DNA of 37,353 bases from UBA3537 sp965657165 (GCA_965657165.1 CBFHNG010000015.1:1-37353), one strand, 5' to 3'. Shown: positions 15,393 to 23,960, counted from the stretch's first letter. Notes: generated by a model not told the origin, from the sequence alone. Numbers and translations are program-made.

Positions 15393-16001
15393 ATGCTAAT
15401 AATAGGCATCTACGGAGGAACAGGCAGTGGAAAAACAACAATCGTTGAGCAAATCGTTTCCGAGTTTCCATCGTCTGAAATCCAAGTCCTTTCTCAGGAT
15501 TCTTACTACAAAGACAATTCGAATATAAGTTTTGAAGAACGTTGTGCGCTTAATTTTGATCATCCAGATGCTATTGATTTTAAATTGCTTTATCAGCATG
15601 TGTTTGCCCTAAAAAAAGGTGAAACCATAGAACAACCTGTCTATTCTTTTAAGACACATAACAGAACAGACAAAACAATTTCAATTTCTCCAAAAAAAAT
15701 ATTGATTGTTGAAGGGATTTTAATCATGAATTACCCAAAACTTCGCAGTTTATTTGACCTAAAGGTGTTTATTGATGCAAATAGCGATATGCGAATGGAG
15801 CGTCGGGTAACTAGAGATATTACAGAACGTGGTCGAACTCCTGAAGAAGTATTAGAACGCTATTTAAAAACGCTAAAGCCTATGCACCAACAGTATATTG
15901 AACCCATGAAAGTGCATGCTGATTATGTTTTAGAAAATCATAAAAATACAACACTAAATCTATCAGATTTACTAGAGAAAATAAAATCAATGCCTATATG
16001 A
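15393..16001 (+). CDS. udk: Uridine kinase
   Basis: A 202-residue P-loop kinase that phosphorylates uridine and cytidine in pyrimidine salvage. MLIIGIYGGTGSGKTT carries the Walker A (residues 8-15). LSQDSYYKD is the nucleoside-binding loop, NFDHPDAIDF and VYSFKTHNRT bind substrate, ILIVEGILIM is the Walker B strand, and RRVTRDITERGRTPEEVLERY is the lid region typical of Udk. The frame extends eight codons upstream to a TTG, but a promoter -7 element lies there, so ATG 15393 is chosen. It is first in a four-gene operon with overlapping ends (ATGA with the next gene). Confidence 0.93.
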   Translation: MLIIGIYGGTGSGKTTIVEQIVSEFPSSEIQVLSQDSYYKDNSNISFEERCALNFDHPDAIDFKLLYQHVFALKKGETIEQPVYSFKTHNRTDKTISISPKKILIVEGILIMNYPKLRSLFDLKVFIDANSDMRMERRVTRDITERGRTPEEVLERYLKTLKPMHQQYIEPMKVHADYVLENHKNTTLNLSDLLEKIKSMPI

Positions 16002-16309
16002 ATAGATTAAAAAATATATTCAAACCATTCAAAAATATTTTTTTGTTGGTGACTATTATTTTTATCGTATGGATGCTATTTTTTGATGCAAACTCATTGT
16101 TGATTCATAGAGAATTGAATAAAGAAATTGATGCTTTAAACGTAAAAAAAGAATTTTACGAAAGCGAAATTAGTTCTGACAAAAAGGAAATCAAAATACT
16201 TCAAACACCAGATGGTGTAGAAAAATATGCTCGTGAGAAGTATAATATGAAAAAAGAAAACGAAGATATTTATATTATAGAGACGGATACACTAAAGCCA
16301 AAAGAATGA
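15998..16309 (+). CDS. FtsB/DivIC-family septum formation initiator protein
   Basis: A 103-residue bitopic membrane protein. A short basic cytoplasmic start (MNRLKNIFKPFK) is followed by one transmembrane segment (FLLVTIIFIVWMLFF, about 14-28), a coiled coil (about 35-70, HRELNKEIDALNVKKEFYESEI) and the short conserved tail TPDGVEKYAREKYNMKKENEDIYII. This is the FtsB/DivIC pattern: such proteins bridge FtsL and FtsQ/DivIB in the divisome at midcell. The gene overlaps udk and the mutase small subunit by four bases each (ATGA), so it is translated from the middle of a metabolic operon. The family call rests on topology and the YAREKYNM motif; membership of the core divisome is inferred. Confidence 0.87.
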   Translation: MNRLKNIFKPFKNIFLLVTIIFIVWMLFFDANSLLIHRELNKEIDALNVKKEFYESEISSDKKEIKILQTPDGVEKYAREKYNMKKENEDIYIIETDTLKPKE

Positions 16310-17664
16310 AATTTGATGAATTTGATGGGTTATCTTCACAGGCGTGGAAACAACGCATTCAATTTGAATTGAATGGAGAAGATTTTAATTCAAATCTCGT
16401 ATGGAAATCTTTGGAAGGAATCGATGTCAAACCCTTTTATCATTGCGATTCTGGTATTGCGACAAATCCAATTAAACATCAATCCGATCGTTGGAAAATT
16501 GGGGAAGAAGTATATGTTCAAAATACAAAATCAGCCAACGTTTTAGCCAAAGAGTGTTTGAACAAAGGTGCAGAAAGTATTTACTTTATATTACCTAAAC
16601 CATCTATAGACATTCAAAAATTACTGGATGGCATTGATATTTTAACAATTAGAATTTATCTTGATTTACAGTTTTTGGATCCCAACTTTGCCACACAAAT
16701 TGAAGCGCTAAATTTAAATCAAAATTCAAAATTATTTATCCTTTCAGATTGTATCGGTCATCTTGCCAAAAGCGGAAATTGGTACAAAAACTTAGCGTCA
16801 GACAAAAACAATACTATTGACTATTGTAATGCAATGACTGGCGTACAGTCTGTAATTTCAATAGATATGGCACATTACCAAAACGCTGGGGCGAACATGG
16901 TACAACAATTGGCCTATGCCCTAGCCCATGCGCATGAGTATATAGTTGATAATGATAAGATTAATTTATTAAATATCGTGTTTAAAACTGCAATTGGCGG
17001 AAATTACTTTTTTGAAATTGCAAAACTTCAAGCGTTACGATGGCTATGGCAAACCTTGATGGAAGACTATGGAAAAAATATCAAGTGTCATATCATTTCT
17101 GAACCGAGCAGACGCAATAAAACAATTTATGGCTATAACACTAATATGTTGCGTAGTACAACAGAAGTTATGAGCGCGGCTCTGGGTGGCAGTGATACGA
17201 TTATAAATTTACCATATGATGCACTCTACCATAAAGATAATGAATTTGGAAGACGACTTTCTAGAAATCAATTGCTGATTTTGAAACATGAAAGCAAATT
17301 TAGTGAAGTCAATAACCCAACCCAAGGCGCATATTATATAGAATATCTTACACAACAATTGGCAGAAAAAGCATTAAAATTATTCAAAGACATTGAAAAT
17401 CAAGGTGGGTTTTTGGAACTTTTAAAATCTGGTGTGATTCAAAGAAAAATTAAAGAACAATCACAAAAAGAAGAACAAATTTTTAATGCAAAAGAACAGG
17501 AACTTGTTGGTATTCATGTGCAACAAAACAAGGATGACAAAATGAAGTCTCAACTAGAGCTTTATCCTTTCTTAAAACACAATCCAAGAAAAACCTTATT
17601 GGAGCCCATTCTCGCAAGAAGAATAGCCGAGTCTATAGAACAAAAGCGTTTGGACGATGAGTAG
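16306..17664 (+). CDS. mutA: Methylmalonyl-CoA mutase small (beta) subunit
   Basis: A 452-residue non-catalytic partner of the B12-dependent mutase. It keeps the TIM-barrel part of the family: FDGLSSQAWKQRIQFELNG at the start, then YCNAMTGVQSVISIDMAHYQNAGANMVQQLAYALAHAHEYI, and TTEVMSAALGGSDTIINLPYDALY, parallel to the large subunit. It lacks the C-terminal cobalamin-binding domain and its DxHxxG motif, as expected for the small subunit, although it is shorter than the actinobacterial version (about 600 residues). It overlaps the large-subunit gene by eight bases, in line with obligate heterodimer formation. The pair interconverts succinyl-CoA and methylmalonyl-CoA in propionate metabolism and in breakdown of branched-chain amino acids and odd-chain fatty acids. 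Confidence 0.93.
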   Translation: MKFDEFDGLSSQAWKQRIQFELNGEDFNSNLVWKSLEGIDVKPFYHCDSGIATNPIKHQSDRWKIGEEVYVQNTKSANVLAKECLNKGAESIYFILPKPSIDIQKLLDGIDILTIRIYLDLQFLDPNFATQIEALNLNQNSKLFILSDCIGHLAKSGNWYKNLASDKNNTIDYCNAMTGVQSVISIDMAHYQNAGANMVQQLAYALAHAHEYIVDNDKINLLNIVFKTAIGGNYFFEIAKLQALRWLWQTLMEDYGKNIKCHIISEPSRRNKTIYGYNTNMLRSTTEVMSAALGGSDTIINLPYDALYHKDNEFGRRLSRNQLLILKHESKFSEVNNPTQGAYYIEYLTQQLAEKALKLFKDIENQGGFLELLKSGVIQRKIKEQSQKEEQIFNAKEQELVGIHVQQNKDDKMKSQLELYPFLKHNPRKTLLEPILARRIAESIEQKRLDDE

Positions 17665-19753
17665 AAAACATATACAACATATTGAGCTTTTATCTTCAAA
17701 TAGTACTGTTAAAGCCAACTCAAAAGGCGAGAAGAATCCTTACACAAAAGAAGATTTATCAGATATTGAACACTTAAATTTTGGAGCAGGAACACCACCA
17801 TTTTTGAGAGGCCCCTACTCTACAATGTATGTTCGTAGACCATGGACCATTCGCCAATATGCTGGGTTTTCTACAGCCGAAGACTCCAATACTTTTTACA
17901 AAAAAAATCTGGCAGCAGGACAAAAAGGACTTTCAGTTGCTTTTGATTTACCAACACACAGAGGATATGATAGCGACCATGAACGAGTTATTGGAGATGT
18001 TGGAAAGGCTGGTGTAGCCATTGATTCTGTTGAGGATATGAAAATTCTTTTTAATGAGATTCCATTGGATAAAATGAGTGTGTCCATGACCATGAATGGT
18101 GCTGTTTTGCCAATAATGGCATTCTATATTGTTGCTGCACAAGAGCAAGGTGTTCGATTAGGACAACTTAGTGGTACAATTCAGAATGATATTCTAAAAG
18201 AATTTATGGTTCGAAACACCTACATCTACCCGCCTACACCATCAATGAAAATTATTGGTGAAATCTTTGAATATACCAGTAAAAATATGCCAAAATTCAA
18301 CAGCATTAGTATTTCTGGTTACCATATGCAAGAAGCTGGTGCAAGTCCCGAAACTGAATTGGCCTATACCCTTGCCAATGGACTTGAATATCTAAAAAAA
18401 GGACTTGAAATTGGACTCGACATAGACACATTTGCGCCTCGACTTTCATTTTTTTGGGGCATTGGAATGGATCACTTTATGGAAATCGCCAAAATGCGTG
18501 CTGCAAGACTTTTATGGGCAAAAATTGTAAAACAATTCCATCCAAAAAATCCAAAATCAATGGCGTTACGAACACATTGTCAAACGAGTGGATGGAGCCT
18601 TACAGAACAAGATCCATTTAATAATGTTGCTCGGACATGTATAGAGGCTACTTCTGCCATTTTTGGTGGAACACAAAGCTTACACACGAATGCCCTTGAT
18701 GAAGCAATTGCATTACCAACAGATTTTTCAGCTCGAATTGCTAGAAATACACAATTGTATTTGCAAAAAGAAACGCAAATAATGAAAACCGTAGACCCTT
18801 GGGCAGGCAGTTACTTCGTTGAAACATTAACACACCGAATCGCTAACAACGCTTGGAATATTATTCAAGATATTGAAAATCAAGGAGGCATGACAAAAGC
18901 TATAGAAGCAGGTATTCCAAAACTAAAAATAGAAGAATCGGCAGCAAAAAAACAAGCAAGAATTGATTCTGGAGAAGATATCATTGTTGGGGTTAATAAA
19001 TATGTTTTAGAAAATGAAGACCCTCTTCATATTTTAGAGGTTGACAATGACCTTGTACGTAAGCAACAATTAGAGCGATTAAAACATATAAAAGCAAAGC
19101 GAAATCAAGATGATGTCGACCAATGTCTTAAAAATATTACAGCCGCAGCACAAAATGGTAACGGAAATTTATTAGCTTTAGCCGTAGAAGCCGCAAAAGC
19201 AAGAGCAACTCTAGGTGAAATTAGTTCAGCGCTAGAAGTGGTCTTTGGACGCTATCAAGCAAAAATAAAATCGATATCTGGTGTGTATAAAAAAGAAATA
19301 AAAAACGATCCCTCTTTTGAAAAAGCCAAGCTTATGGCCGATCAATTTGCAGAGAGTGAAGGGCGACGTCCTCGAATTATGATTGTAAAAATGGGGCAAG
19401 ATGGCCACGACCGTGGCGCAAAAGTAGTAGCTACCGGTTATGCCGATCTTGGTTTTGATGTGGATATTGGTCCTCTGTTTCAAACGGCGCAAGAAGCAGC
19501 AAAACAAGCCGTAGAAAATGATGTGCACATTCTTGGTATTTCTACGCTTGCTGGTGGACACAAAACACTGGTTCCTAAGGTAATAGAGCAATTAAAATTG
19601 ATGCAGCGCGAAGACATTATGGTTATTGTAGGTGGCGTGATTCCAAAGCAAGATTATGATACACTTTTTAAAGCTGGAGCCGTAGCCATTTTTGGACCAG
19701 GAACAAAAATTAGTGAGGCCGCCATAACCGTGTTGGATATATTGATAAATTAA
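17657..19753 (+). CDS. mutB: Methylmalonyl-CoA mutase large (alpha) subunit
   Basis: A 698-residue adenosylcobalamin-dependent mutase subunit. The N-terminal segment RGPYSTMYVRRPWTIRQYAG (51-70) threads through the barrel and binds CoA. The barrel carries GLSVAFDLPTHRGYDSD (91-107), SVSMTMNGAVLPIMAFY (141-157), ISGYHMQEAGA (219-229) and RTHCQTSGWSLT (305-316). The C-terminal B12 domain begins near 565 and has QDGHDRGAK, with H584 as the lower cobalt ligand, then GISTLAGGH and VGGVIP. All motifs needed for activity look intact. It is last in the udk operon. A mutase chaperone GTPase (MeaB) and the epimerase are not in the window. Confidence 0.97.
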   Translation: MSRKHIQHIELLSSNSTVKANSKGEKNPYTKEDLSDIEHLNFGAGTPPFLRGPYSTMYVRRPWTIRQYAGFSTAEDSNTFYKKNLAAGQKGLSVAFDLPTHRGYDSDHERVIGDVGKAGVAIDSVEDMKILFNEIPLDKMSVSMTMNGAVLPIMAFYIVAAQEQGVRLGQLSGTIQNDILKEFMVRNTYIYPPTPSMKIIGEIFEYTSKNMPKFNSISISGYHMQEAGASPETELAYTLANGLEYLKKGLEIGLDIDTFAPRLSFFWGIGMDHFMEIAKMRAARLLWAKIVKQFHPKNPKSMALRTHCQTSGWSLTEQDPFNNVARTCIEATSAIFGGTQSLHTNALDEAIALPTDFSARIARNTQLYLQKETQIMKTVDPWAGSYFVETLTHRIANNAWNIIQDIENQGGMTKAIEAGIPKLKIEESAAKKQARIDSGEDIIVGVNKYVLENEDPLHILEVDNDLVRKQQLERLKHIKAKRNQDDVDQCLKNITAAAQNGNGNLLALAVEAAKARATLGEISSALEVVFGRYQAKIKSISGVYKKEIKNDPSFEKAKLMADQFAESEGRRPRIMIVKMGQDGHDRGAKVVATGYADLGFDVDIGPLFQTAQEAAKQAVENDVHILGISTLAGGHKTLVPKVIEQLKLMQREDIMVIVGGVIPKQDYDTLFKAGAVAIFGPGTKISEAAITVLDILIN

Positions 19754-19827
19754 TTATATTTACATATACTAAAAAAACCTATTTCTTCAAATAAGAATTT
19801 ATAGTAAATTTTGATCCCAAATCGAAA

Positions 19828-20919
19828 ATGCTTGAATCAAAAGTCATTGCAATCGCAAACCAAAAAGGTGGTGTTGGTAAAACAACCACAGCCATAAACT
19901 TGGCCTCTGCTCTAGGAATTTTAGAACAAAAAGTCCTTTTGCTTGATGCCGATCCTCAAGCCAATGCAAGTTCTGGTTTAGGGTTTGAAAATAACCAAAA
20001 TAAAAACCTATTAAACATTTTCAATGAAGAAAGTGATATTCAACACCAAATCATTCAAACACATAGTCCTAATCTAGATATCATACCTAGCACAATAAAG
20101 TTAGCGGAGTTAGAGATTAACAACAGTAGCACAAATGTATTTAAACTAAAAAATGCAATAGATGACATAAGAACTAATTATGACTACATCATCATAGACT
20201 GCTCTCCTTCTTTGGGGTATATTTCAGTTAATTCATTTGTTGCCTCTGATAGTATTTTGATTCCTGTACAATGTGAATATTTGGCTATGGAAGGCCTAAA
20301 TAAATTACTCCAAACGTTAAAAGACATAAAATCAGATTTTAATAAAAATCTAGAAATTGAAGGCCTTTTAATTACAATGTATGATCAAAGACTAAAACAT
20401 AATAATTATATCATAAAACAGCTTAAACACTATTTTGAGGACATGGTTTTTAAAACCATAATCAAAAGAAATGTAAGCCTGAGTGAAGCCCCTAGTTTTG
20501 GTACCAATATTTTTGATTATAAAATTGAAAGTGAAGGTTCCAATAACTACCTCAATCTATCTCGTGAAATTATAACAAACCAAAAAACAATGGGAAAAAC
20601 AGAAATAATTCTTGGAAAAACAATGCAACAAGTTATGGAAAATAATGAAACAATAACGTTAGAAAAATCTAAGCATAAAAAACATTTACATCATTTTGAA
20701 CCTTTTGATATCAAAAAGAAAAACTACGACAAGCTAAAAGGAATGCACAAAAAAGAAATCATAAAAAGTCTTGGACTCGTATACAATGATATTCATTCTA
20801 ATGTATGGATGTATCGCGTGCCAGGAAGAGCAACTGTATTTAGAAAAAATTATCTTTATTTATTTTTTGTTGATAATCACGTAGAAAGCTTTAAACTAAG
20901 ACGATTTAAGCGAAGTTAA
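19828..20919 (+). CDS. ParA-family ATPase with C-terminal extension (tandem paralog of parA)
   Basis: A 363-residue protein. Residues 1-252 are a full ParA/Soj domain: deviant Walker A KGGVGKTT (13-20), LLLDADPQANASSGLG (37-52), Walker B YIIIDCSPSLG (120-130), and RNVSLSEAPSFG (214-225). It is more than half identical by eye to the ParA encoded at 21012, about 80% in the first 50 residues, so it arose by duplication. Residues 253-363 form an added tail: a polar Lys/His-rich linker, then GMHKKEIIKSLG (305-316), NVWMYR (325-330), NYLYLFFVDN (341-350) and a basic end. This pattern resembles a BamE/OmlA-type module, but there is no signal peptide, so it would be cytoplasmic. The ATPase residues are intact. 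S217 replaces an arginine that the neighbour keeps (R218). A role in segregation, or in positioning another cargo, is inferred; I do not know its function. Confidence 0.85.
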   Translation: MLESKVIAIANQKGGVGKTTTAINLASALGILEQKVLLLDADPQANASSGLGFENNQNKNLLNIFNEESDIQHQIIQTHSPNLDIIPSTIKLAELEINNSSTNVFKLKNAIDDIRTNYDYIIIDCSPSLGYISVNSFVASDSILIPVQCEYLAMEGLNKLLQTLKDIKSDFNKNLEIEGLLITMYDQRLKHNNYIIKQLKHYFEDMVFKTIIKRNVSLSEAPSFGTNIFDYKIESEGSNNYLNLSREIITNQKTMGKTEIILGKTMQQVMENNETITLEKSKHKKHLHHFEPFDIKKKNYDKLKGMHKKEIIKSLGLVYNDIHSNVWMYRVPGRATVFRKNYLYLFFVDNHVESFKLRRFKRS

Positions 20920-20937
20920 TTATTTTTTAAATTGTTG

Positions 20938-20960
20938 AAAACCTTATAATCGTAGGTTTT
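20938..20960 (+). terminator. Weak terminator-like hairpin between the two ParA genes
   Basis: AAAACCT (20938-20944) pairs with AGGTTTT (20954-20960) around a nine-base loop, followed by T and A-rich sequence. The stem is short and the T run modest, so at best it attenuates read-through from the first ParA gene. Confidence 0.4.
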
Positions 20961-20979
20961 TATTCCACACAAATAATTG

Positions 20980-20987
20980 TATTTTTG
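20980..20987 (+). promoter_or_regulatory. -7 promoter element for the parA-parB operon
   Basis: TATTTTTG matches TAnnTTTG and lies 24 bases before the parA ATG. No clear TTG -33 is present. It suggests that parA-parB can be transcribed independently of the paralog upstream. Confidence 0.5.
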
Positions 20988-21011
20988 AACTTATAAAAAG
21001 GTCTTATCTCT

Positions 21012-21779
21012 ATGGGGAAAATCATAGCTATTGCAAATCAAAAAGGTGGTGTTGGGAAAACAACCACTACAGTAAATTTAGCGGCTTCCCTTGGTGTTTT
21101 GGAAAAAAAAGTCTTGCTTATTGATGCCGATCCGCAGGCCAATGCAAGCTCTGGATTAGGAATAGACGTTGAAAGCGTTGAAAAAGGAACTTATCAATTG
21201 CTTGAACATAATTGCACTGCAGAAGAAGCTATACAAAAAACTTCTTCGCCTCATGTTGATATCATCCCTGCTCATATTGACTTAGTGGCCTCCGAAATTG
21301 AACTTGTTCATGTTGAAAAACGAGAATACATGCTTCAAACTGCTCTAGAATCTATCAAAAATAATTATGATTACATACTCATTGATTGTGCACCTTCCCT
21401 TGGATTACTTACCCTAAATGCCCTCACTGCAGCAAATTCTATTATCATCCCTATTCAATGTGAATATTTTGCACTTGAAGGACTAGGAAAACTACTCAAT
21501 ACCATTAAAAGTGTACAAAGAATACACAACGCAAATCTGGATATTGAGGGGCTACTCCTTACAATGTACGATTCTAGATTACGTCTTTCAAATCAAGTGG
21601 TAGAAGAAGTTCAAAATCACTTTCATGACATGGTTTTTAAAACCATTATTCAACGAAATGTACGACTCAGCGAAGCCCCAAGCTATGGTGAAAGTATAAT
21701 TAATTATGATGTTAATAGTAAAGGTGCTTCAAATTACTTAAGTTTGGCTAAAGAAATTATAAGTAAAATACAAAGCTAA
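21012..21779 (+). CDS. parA: Chromosome partitioning ATPase ParA (Soj)
   Basis: A 255-residue ParA, the normal chromosomal size. Deviant Walker A KGGVGKTT is at 11-18, VLLIDADPQANASSGLG at 34-50 and Walker B YILIDCAPSLG at 121-131. R189 and R218 (in SRLRLSN and RNVRLSEAPS) align with the two arginines reported to bind DNA non-specifically in Bacillus Soj. ParA-ATP coats the nucleoid and is stimulated to hydrolyse by ParB bound at parS, which moves the origins apart. The gene overlaps parB by one base (TAATG), so the pair is coupled. I see no parS palindrome in the window. It is preceded by a -7 element and by the enlarged paralog. Confidence 0.95.
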   Translation: MGKIIAIANQKGGVGKTTTTVNLAASLGVLEKKVLLIDADPQANASSGLGIDVESVEKGTYQLLEHNCTAEEAIQKTSSPHVDIIPAHIDLVASEIELVHVEKREYMLQTALESIKNNYDYILIDCAPSLGLLTLNALTAANSIIIPIQCEYFALEGLGKLLNTIKSVQRIHNANLDIEGLLLTMYDSRLRLSNQVVEEVQNHFHDMVFKTIIQRNVRLSEAPSYGESIINYDVNSKGASNYLSLAKEIISKIQS

Positions 21780-22678
21780 TGGCAAAGGCAATTAAAAAAC
21801 AAGCTCTGGGGCGTGGGTTATCTGCACTTTTGAATGAATCAAAGAACGATCTTTCAGGTGTTGATCAACAAACGGCTAAGCGTGCCATGGGTTCTATTAT
21901 AGAAATTGATTTGACTTCTATTGAAGTTAATCCTTTTCAGCCACGATCACAATTTAACGAAGAGCAACTTAAAGAACTAGCTGGATCAATAAAAGAATTA
22001 GGGGTTATTCAACCTATTACAGTTCGTAAAATTGGTCAGAATAAATTTCAACTTGTTTCTGGAGAACGCCGCTTTAGAGCCTCTAAAATGTTGGGGAACA
22101 AAACAATTCCAGCATTTCTGCGACTCGCCAACGATCAAGAAGCTTTGGAAATGGCTTTGGTTGAAAATATTCAACGCCAAGATTTAGATCCTATAGAAAT
22201 TGCCATGAGCTATCAACGGTTAATGGATGAAGTAAAGCTAACTCAAGATCAAATGAGTCAGCGTGTTGGAAAAAAACGTTCGACCATTGCCAATTATCTT
22301 CGTTTATTAAAACTAGATCCCATAATACAAACTGGAATGCGTGATGGATTTATTAGTATGGGACATGGACGTGCGATTATTAATGTTACAAATTCAACCG
22401 ATCAGCTTTCTATTTATGAGCAAATTTTATCAAAAAAATTATCGGTAAGAGCTACCGAAGAATTGGTAAAAAATCTTAACAATCCAAAAGCAGTTTCTAC
22501 AAAAACAACAACTGAAACCCCAAAATTCGTTAAGGATGGCGTAGAGATTATTTCTGACTTCTTCGGCAAAAAAATCGGTATAAAAATGGGGAAAAAAGAC
22601 ACTGGCTCCATTAGTATCCCATTTCATTCCAAAGAAGACTATAAGCGTATTTTAAAACTTTTGAAGGGTGATCAATAA
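21779..22678 (+). CDS. parB: Chromosome partitioning protein ParB (Spo0J)
   Basis: A 299-residue ParB. The N terminus has the ParA-activating peptide KQALGRGLSALL (8-19). The CTPase/ParB-N domain follows with VNPFQPR, LAGSIKELGVIQPI and the GERRFRASK motif. The helix-turn-helix that reads parS is in LTQDQMSQRVGKKRSTIANYLRLLKL. The C terminus (about 265-299) is the dimerisation domain with Lys-rich FFGKKIGIKMGKKD. The protein loads on parS as a CTP-dependent clamp and stimulates ParA. It is translationally coupled to parA (1-base overlap), and its 3' end overlaps the next gene by 11 bases if that gene starts at its GTG. Confidence 0.95.
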   Translation: MAKAIKKQALGRGLSALLNESKNDLSGVDQQTAKRAMGSIIEIDLTSIEVNPFQPRSQFNEEQLKELAGSIKELGVIQPITVRKIGQNKFQLVSGERRFRASKMLGNKTIPAFLRLANDQEALEMALVENIQRQDLDPIEIAMSYQRLMDEVKLTQDQMSQRVGKKRSTIANYLRLLKLDPIIQTGMRDGFISMGHGRAIINVTNSTDQLSIYEQILSKKLSVRATEELVKNLNNPKAVSTKTTTETPKFVKDGVEIISDFFGKKIGIKMGKKDTGSISIPFHSKEDYKRILKLLKGDQ

Positions 22679-23252
22679 AAGTTTGATGACATTATTTTGC
22701 TTGCTTTTATGCATCACAATTCAAGCACAGGACGACAAGAAAGAACTTGAAGAAGGCGTTGTTATTAGCACAGAAAACACTTCAAGACAACTGGACCCTT
22801 TACGTCCAGCAAAAGCAGCATTTTATTCTGCAATCTTGCCAGGACTAGGTCAAGCTTACAACAAAAAATATTGGAAAATTCCAATTGTTTATGCAGCTAT
22901 TGGAACTGGTCTTTATTTTTATATTGATAATAATAACGTCTACAAACGCTATCGTAATGCCTACAAAAGACGCTTGGCTGGATTTACAGACGATGAATTT
23001 TATGGTAGTGGAGAAGTCCCTTTTCTTTCTGATGAAGCACTTATAAGAGCACAGCGAAGTCTAAAAAGAAATAAAGAATTATCGTTGCTAGTTACTGTAG
23101 GCCTTTATGTTTTAAATATTATTGAAGCCAATGTGAATGCACACTTAATGCAATACAACTTAGACGACAACTTAGCTCTCAAACCTTATATTGATTTTAA
23201 TAATCCAAACTATACAGCCCAAATGGGGCTAACCTTAAATATTAAATTTTAA
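22668..23252 (+). CDS. DUF5683 domain envelope protein
   Basis: A 194-residue protein with a cleavable-looking signal (FCLLLCITIQAQ, cleavage near residue 21). It is followed by the DUF5683 core: PLRPAKAAFYSAILPGLGQAYNKKYWKIPIVYAAIGTGLYFYIDNNNVYKRYRNAYKRR, then a helix pair around ELSLLVTVGLYVLNIIEANVNAHL. Two hydrophobic segments (about 54-72 and 144-160) would anchor it in a membrane. The start drawn is GTG at 22668, which overlaps the end of parB; ATG at 22686 is also possible and still gives a signal peptide. In this phylum the family sits between parB and dapB, which suggests an envelope or division-linked role, but the function is unknown. Confidence 0.85.
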   Translation: MINKSLMTLFCLLLCITIQAQDDKKELEEGVVISTENTSRQLDPLRPAKAAFYSAILPGLGQAYNKKYWKIPIVYAAIGTGLYFYIDNNNVYKRYRNAYKRRLAGFTDDEFYGSGEVPFLSDEALIRAQRSLKRNKELSLLVTVGLYVLNIIEANVNAHLMQYNLDDNLALKPYIDFNNPNYTAQMGLTLNIKF

Positions 23253-23255
23253 GAT

Positions 23256-23960
23256 ATGAAAATTGCTTTGCTAGGTTATGGAAAGATGGGAAAAGTCATC
23301 GAGAAAATTGCAATTAACAGAGGGCACGAAGTGGTTTTAAGAATTGACAAAGGTGATATAAATTTTGACCTTAGCATTGCCGATGTGGCTATAGATTTTA
23401 GCGTTCCTGCGGCTGCCGTTGGAAACATTAGCATGGCCTTAAATCAAAATGTTCCTGTGATTTCTGGAACAACTGGTTGGCTTGATAATTTTGACACTAT
23501 TAAAACACTTTGTGAAAAAACAAATGGTGCTTTTATCTATGCGTCGAACTTTAGTTTGGGGGTAAATTTGTTTTTTGAACTCAATAGGGTTTTAGCAAAA
23601 CTTATCACTCCCTTTGAAGACTATTCCGTTCAAATTGAAGAAACACATCACACCCAAAAACAAGACGCGCCCTCTGGAACCGCCATTACACTAGCCGAAG
23701 GTATAGCAGAAGAATCTAGTTATGATGGTTGGACATTAAGTCCAGAAACAACACCCAATAAAATTGAAATCAAAGCTAAGCGTATAGAAAACATACCAGG
23801 TACACACAAAATCAATTACAATTCTGAAATTGACGCTATAGAAATTACACATACAGCACACAACAGACATGGTTTTGGACTAGGAGCAGTTGTGGCTGCA
23901 GAATGGATTATTGGCAAAAAAGGTATTTTTACGATGAAAGACGTTTTAAATATTAAATAA
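23256..23960 (+). CDS. dapB: 4-hydroxy-tetrahydrodipicolinate reductase
   Basis: A 234-residue NAD(P)H-dependent reductase of the diaminopimelate/lysine pathway, needed for peptidoglycan cross-linking. Visible are the Rossmann motif LLGYGKMGK (5-13), SGTTGW (70-75), ASNFSLGVN (96-104), the catalytic HHTQKQDAPSGTA (H131/H132, K135, 131-143) and the C-terminal ITHTAHNRHGFGLGAV. It is slightly shorter than the E. coli enzyme (273) because loops are trimmed, which is normal in Bacteroidota. The gene starts three bases after the DUF5683 stop, in the par-dapB-lepB cluster. Confidence 0.95.
   Translation: MKIALLGYGKMGKVIEKIAINRGHEVVLRIDKGDINFDLSIADVAIDFSVPAAAVGNISMALNQNVPVISGTTGWLDNFDTIKTLCEKTNGAFIYASNFSLGVNLFFELNRVLAKLITPFEDYSVQIEETHHTQKQDAPSGTAITLAEGIAEESSYDGWTLSPETTPNKIEIKAKRIENIPGTHKINYNSEIDAIEITHTAHNRHGFGLGAVVAAEWIIGKKGIFTMKDVLNIK

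Noticed and set aside
19754..19827. TTCTT/AAGAA hairpin and TAAATTTTG as terminator and promoter before the ParA paralog
   Set aside because: The stem is five pairs without a T run, and the -7-like motif has three bases instead of two between TA and TTTG.
20877..20887. TCACGTAGAAA as part of a parS site
   Set aside because: It lacks the palindromic centre CACGTG and lies inside the coding sequence of the ParA paralog. I saw no good parS in the window.
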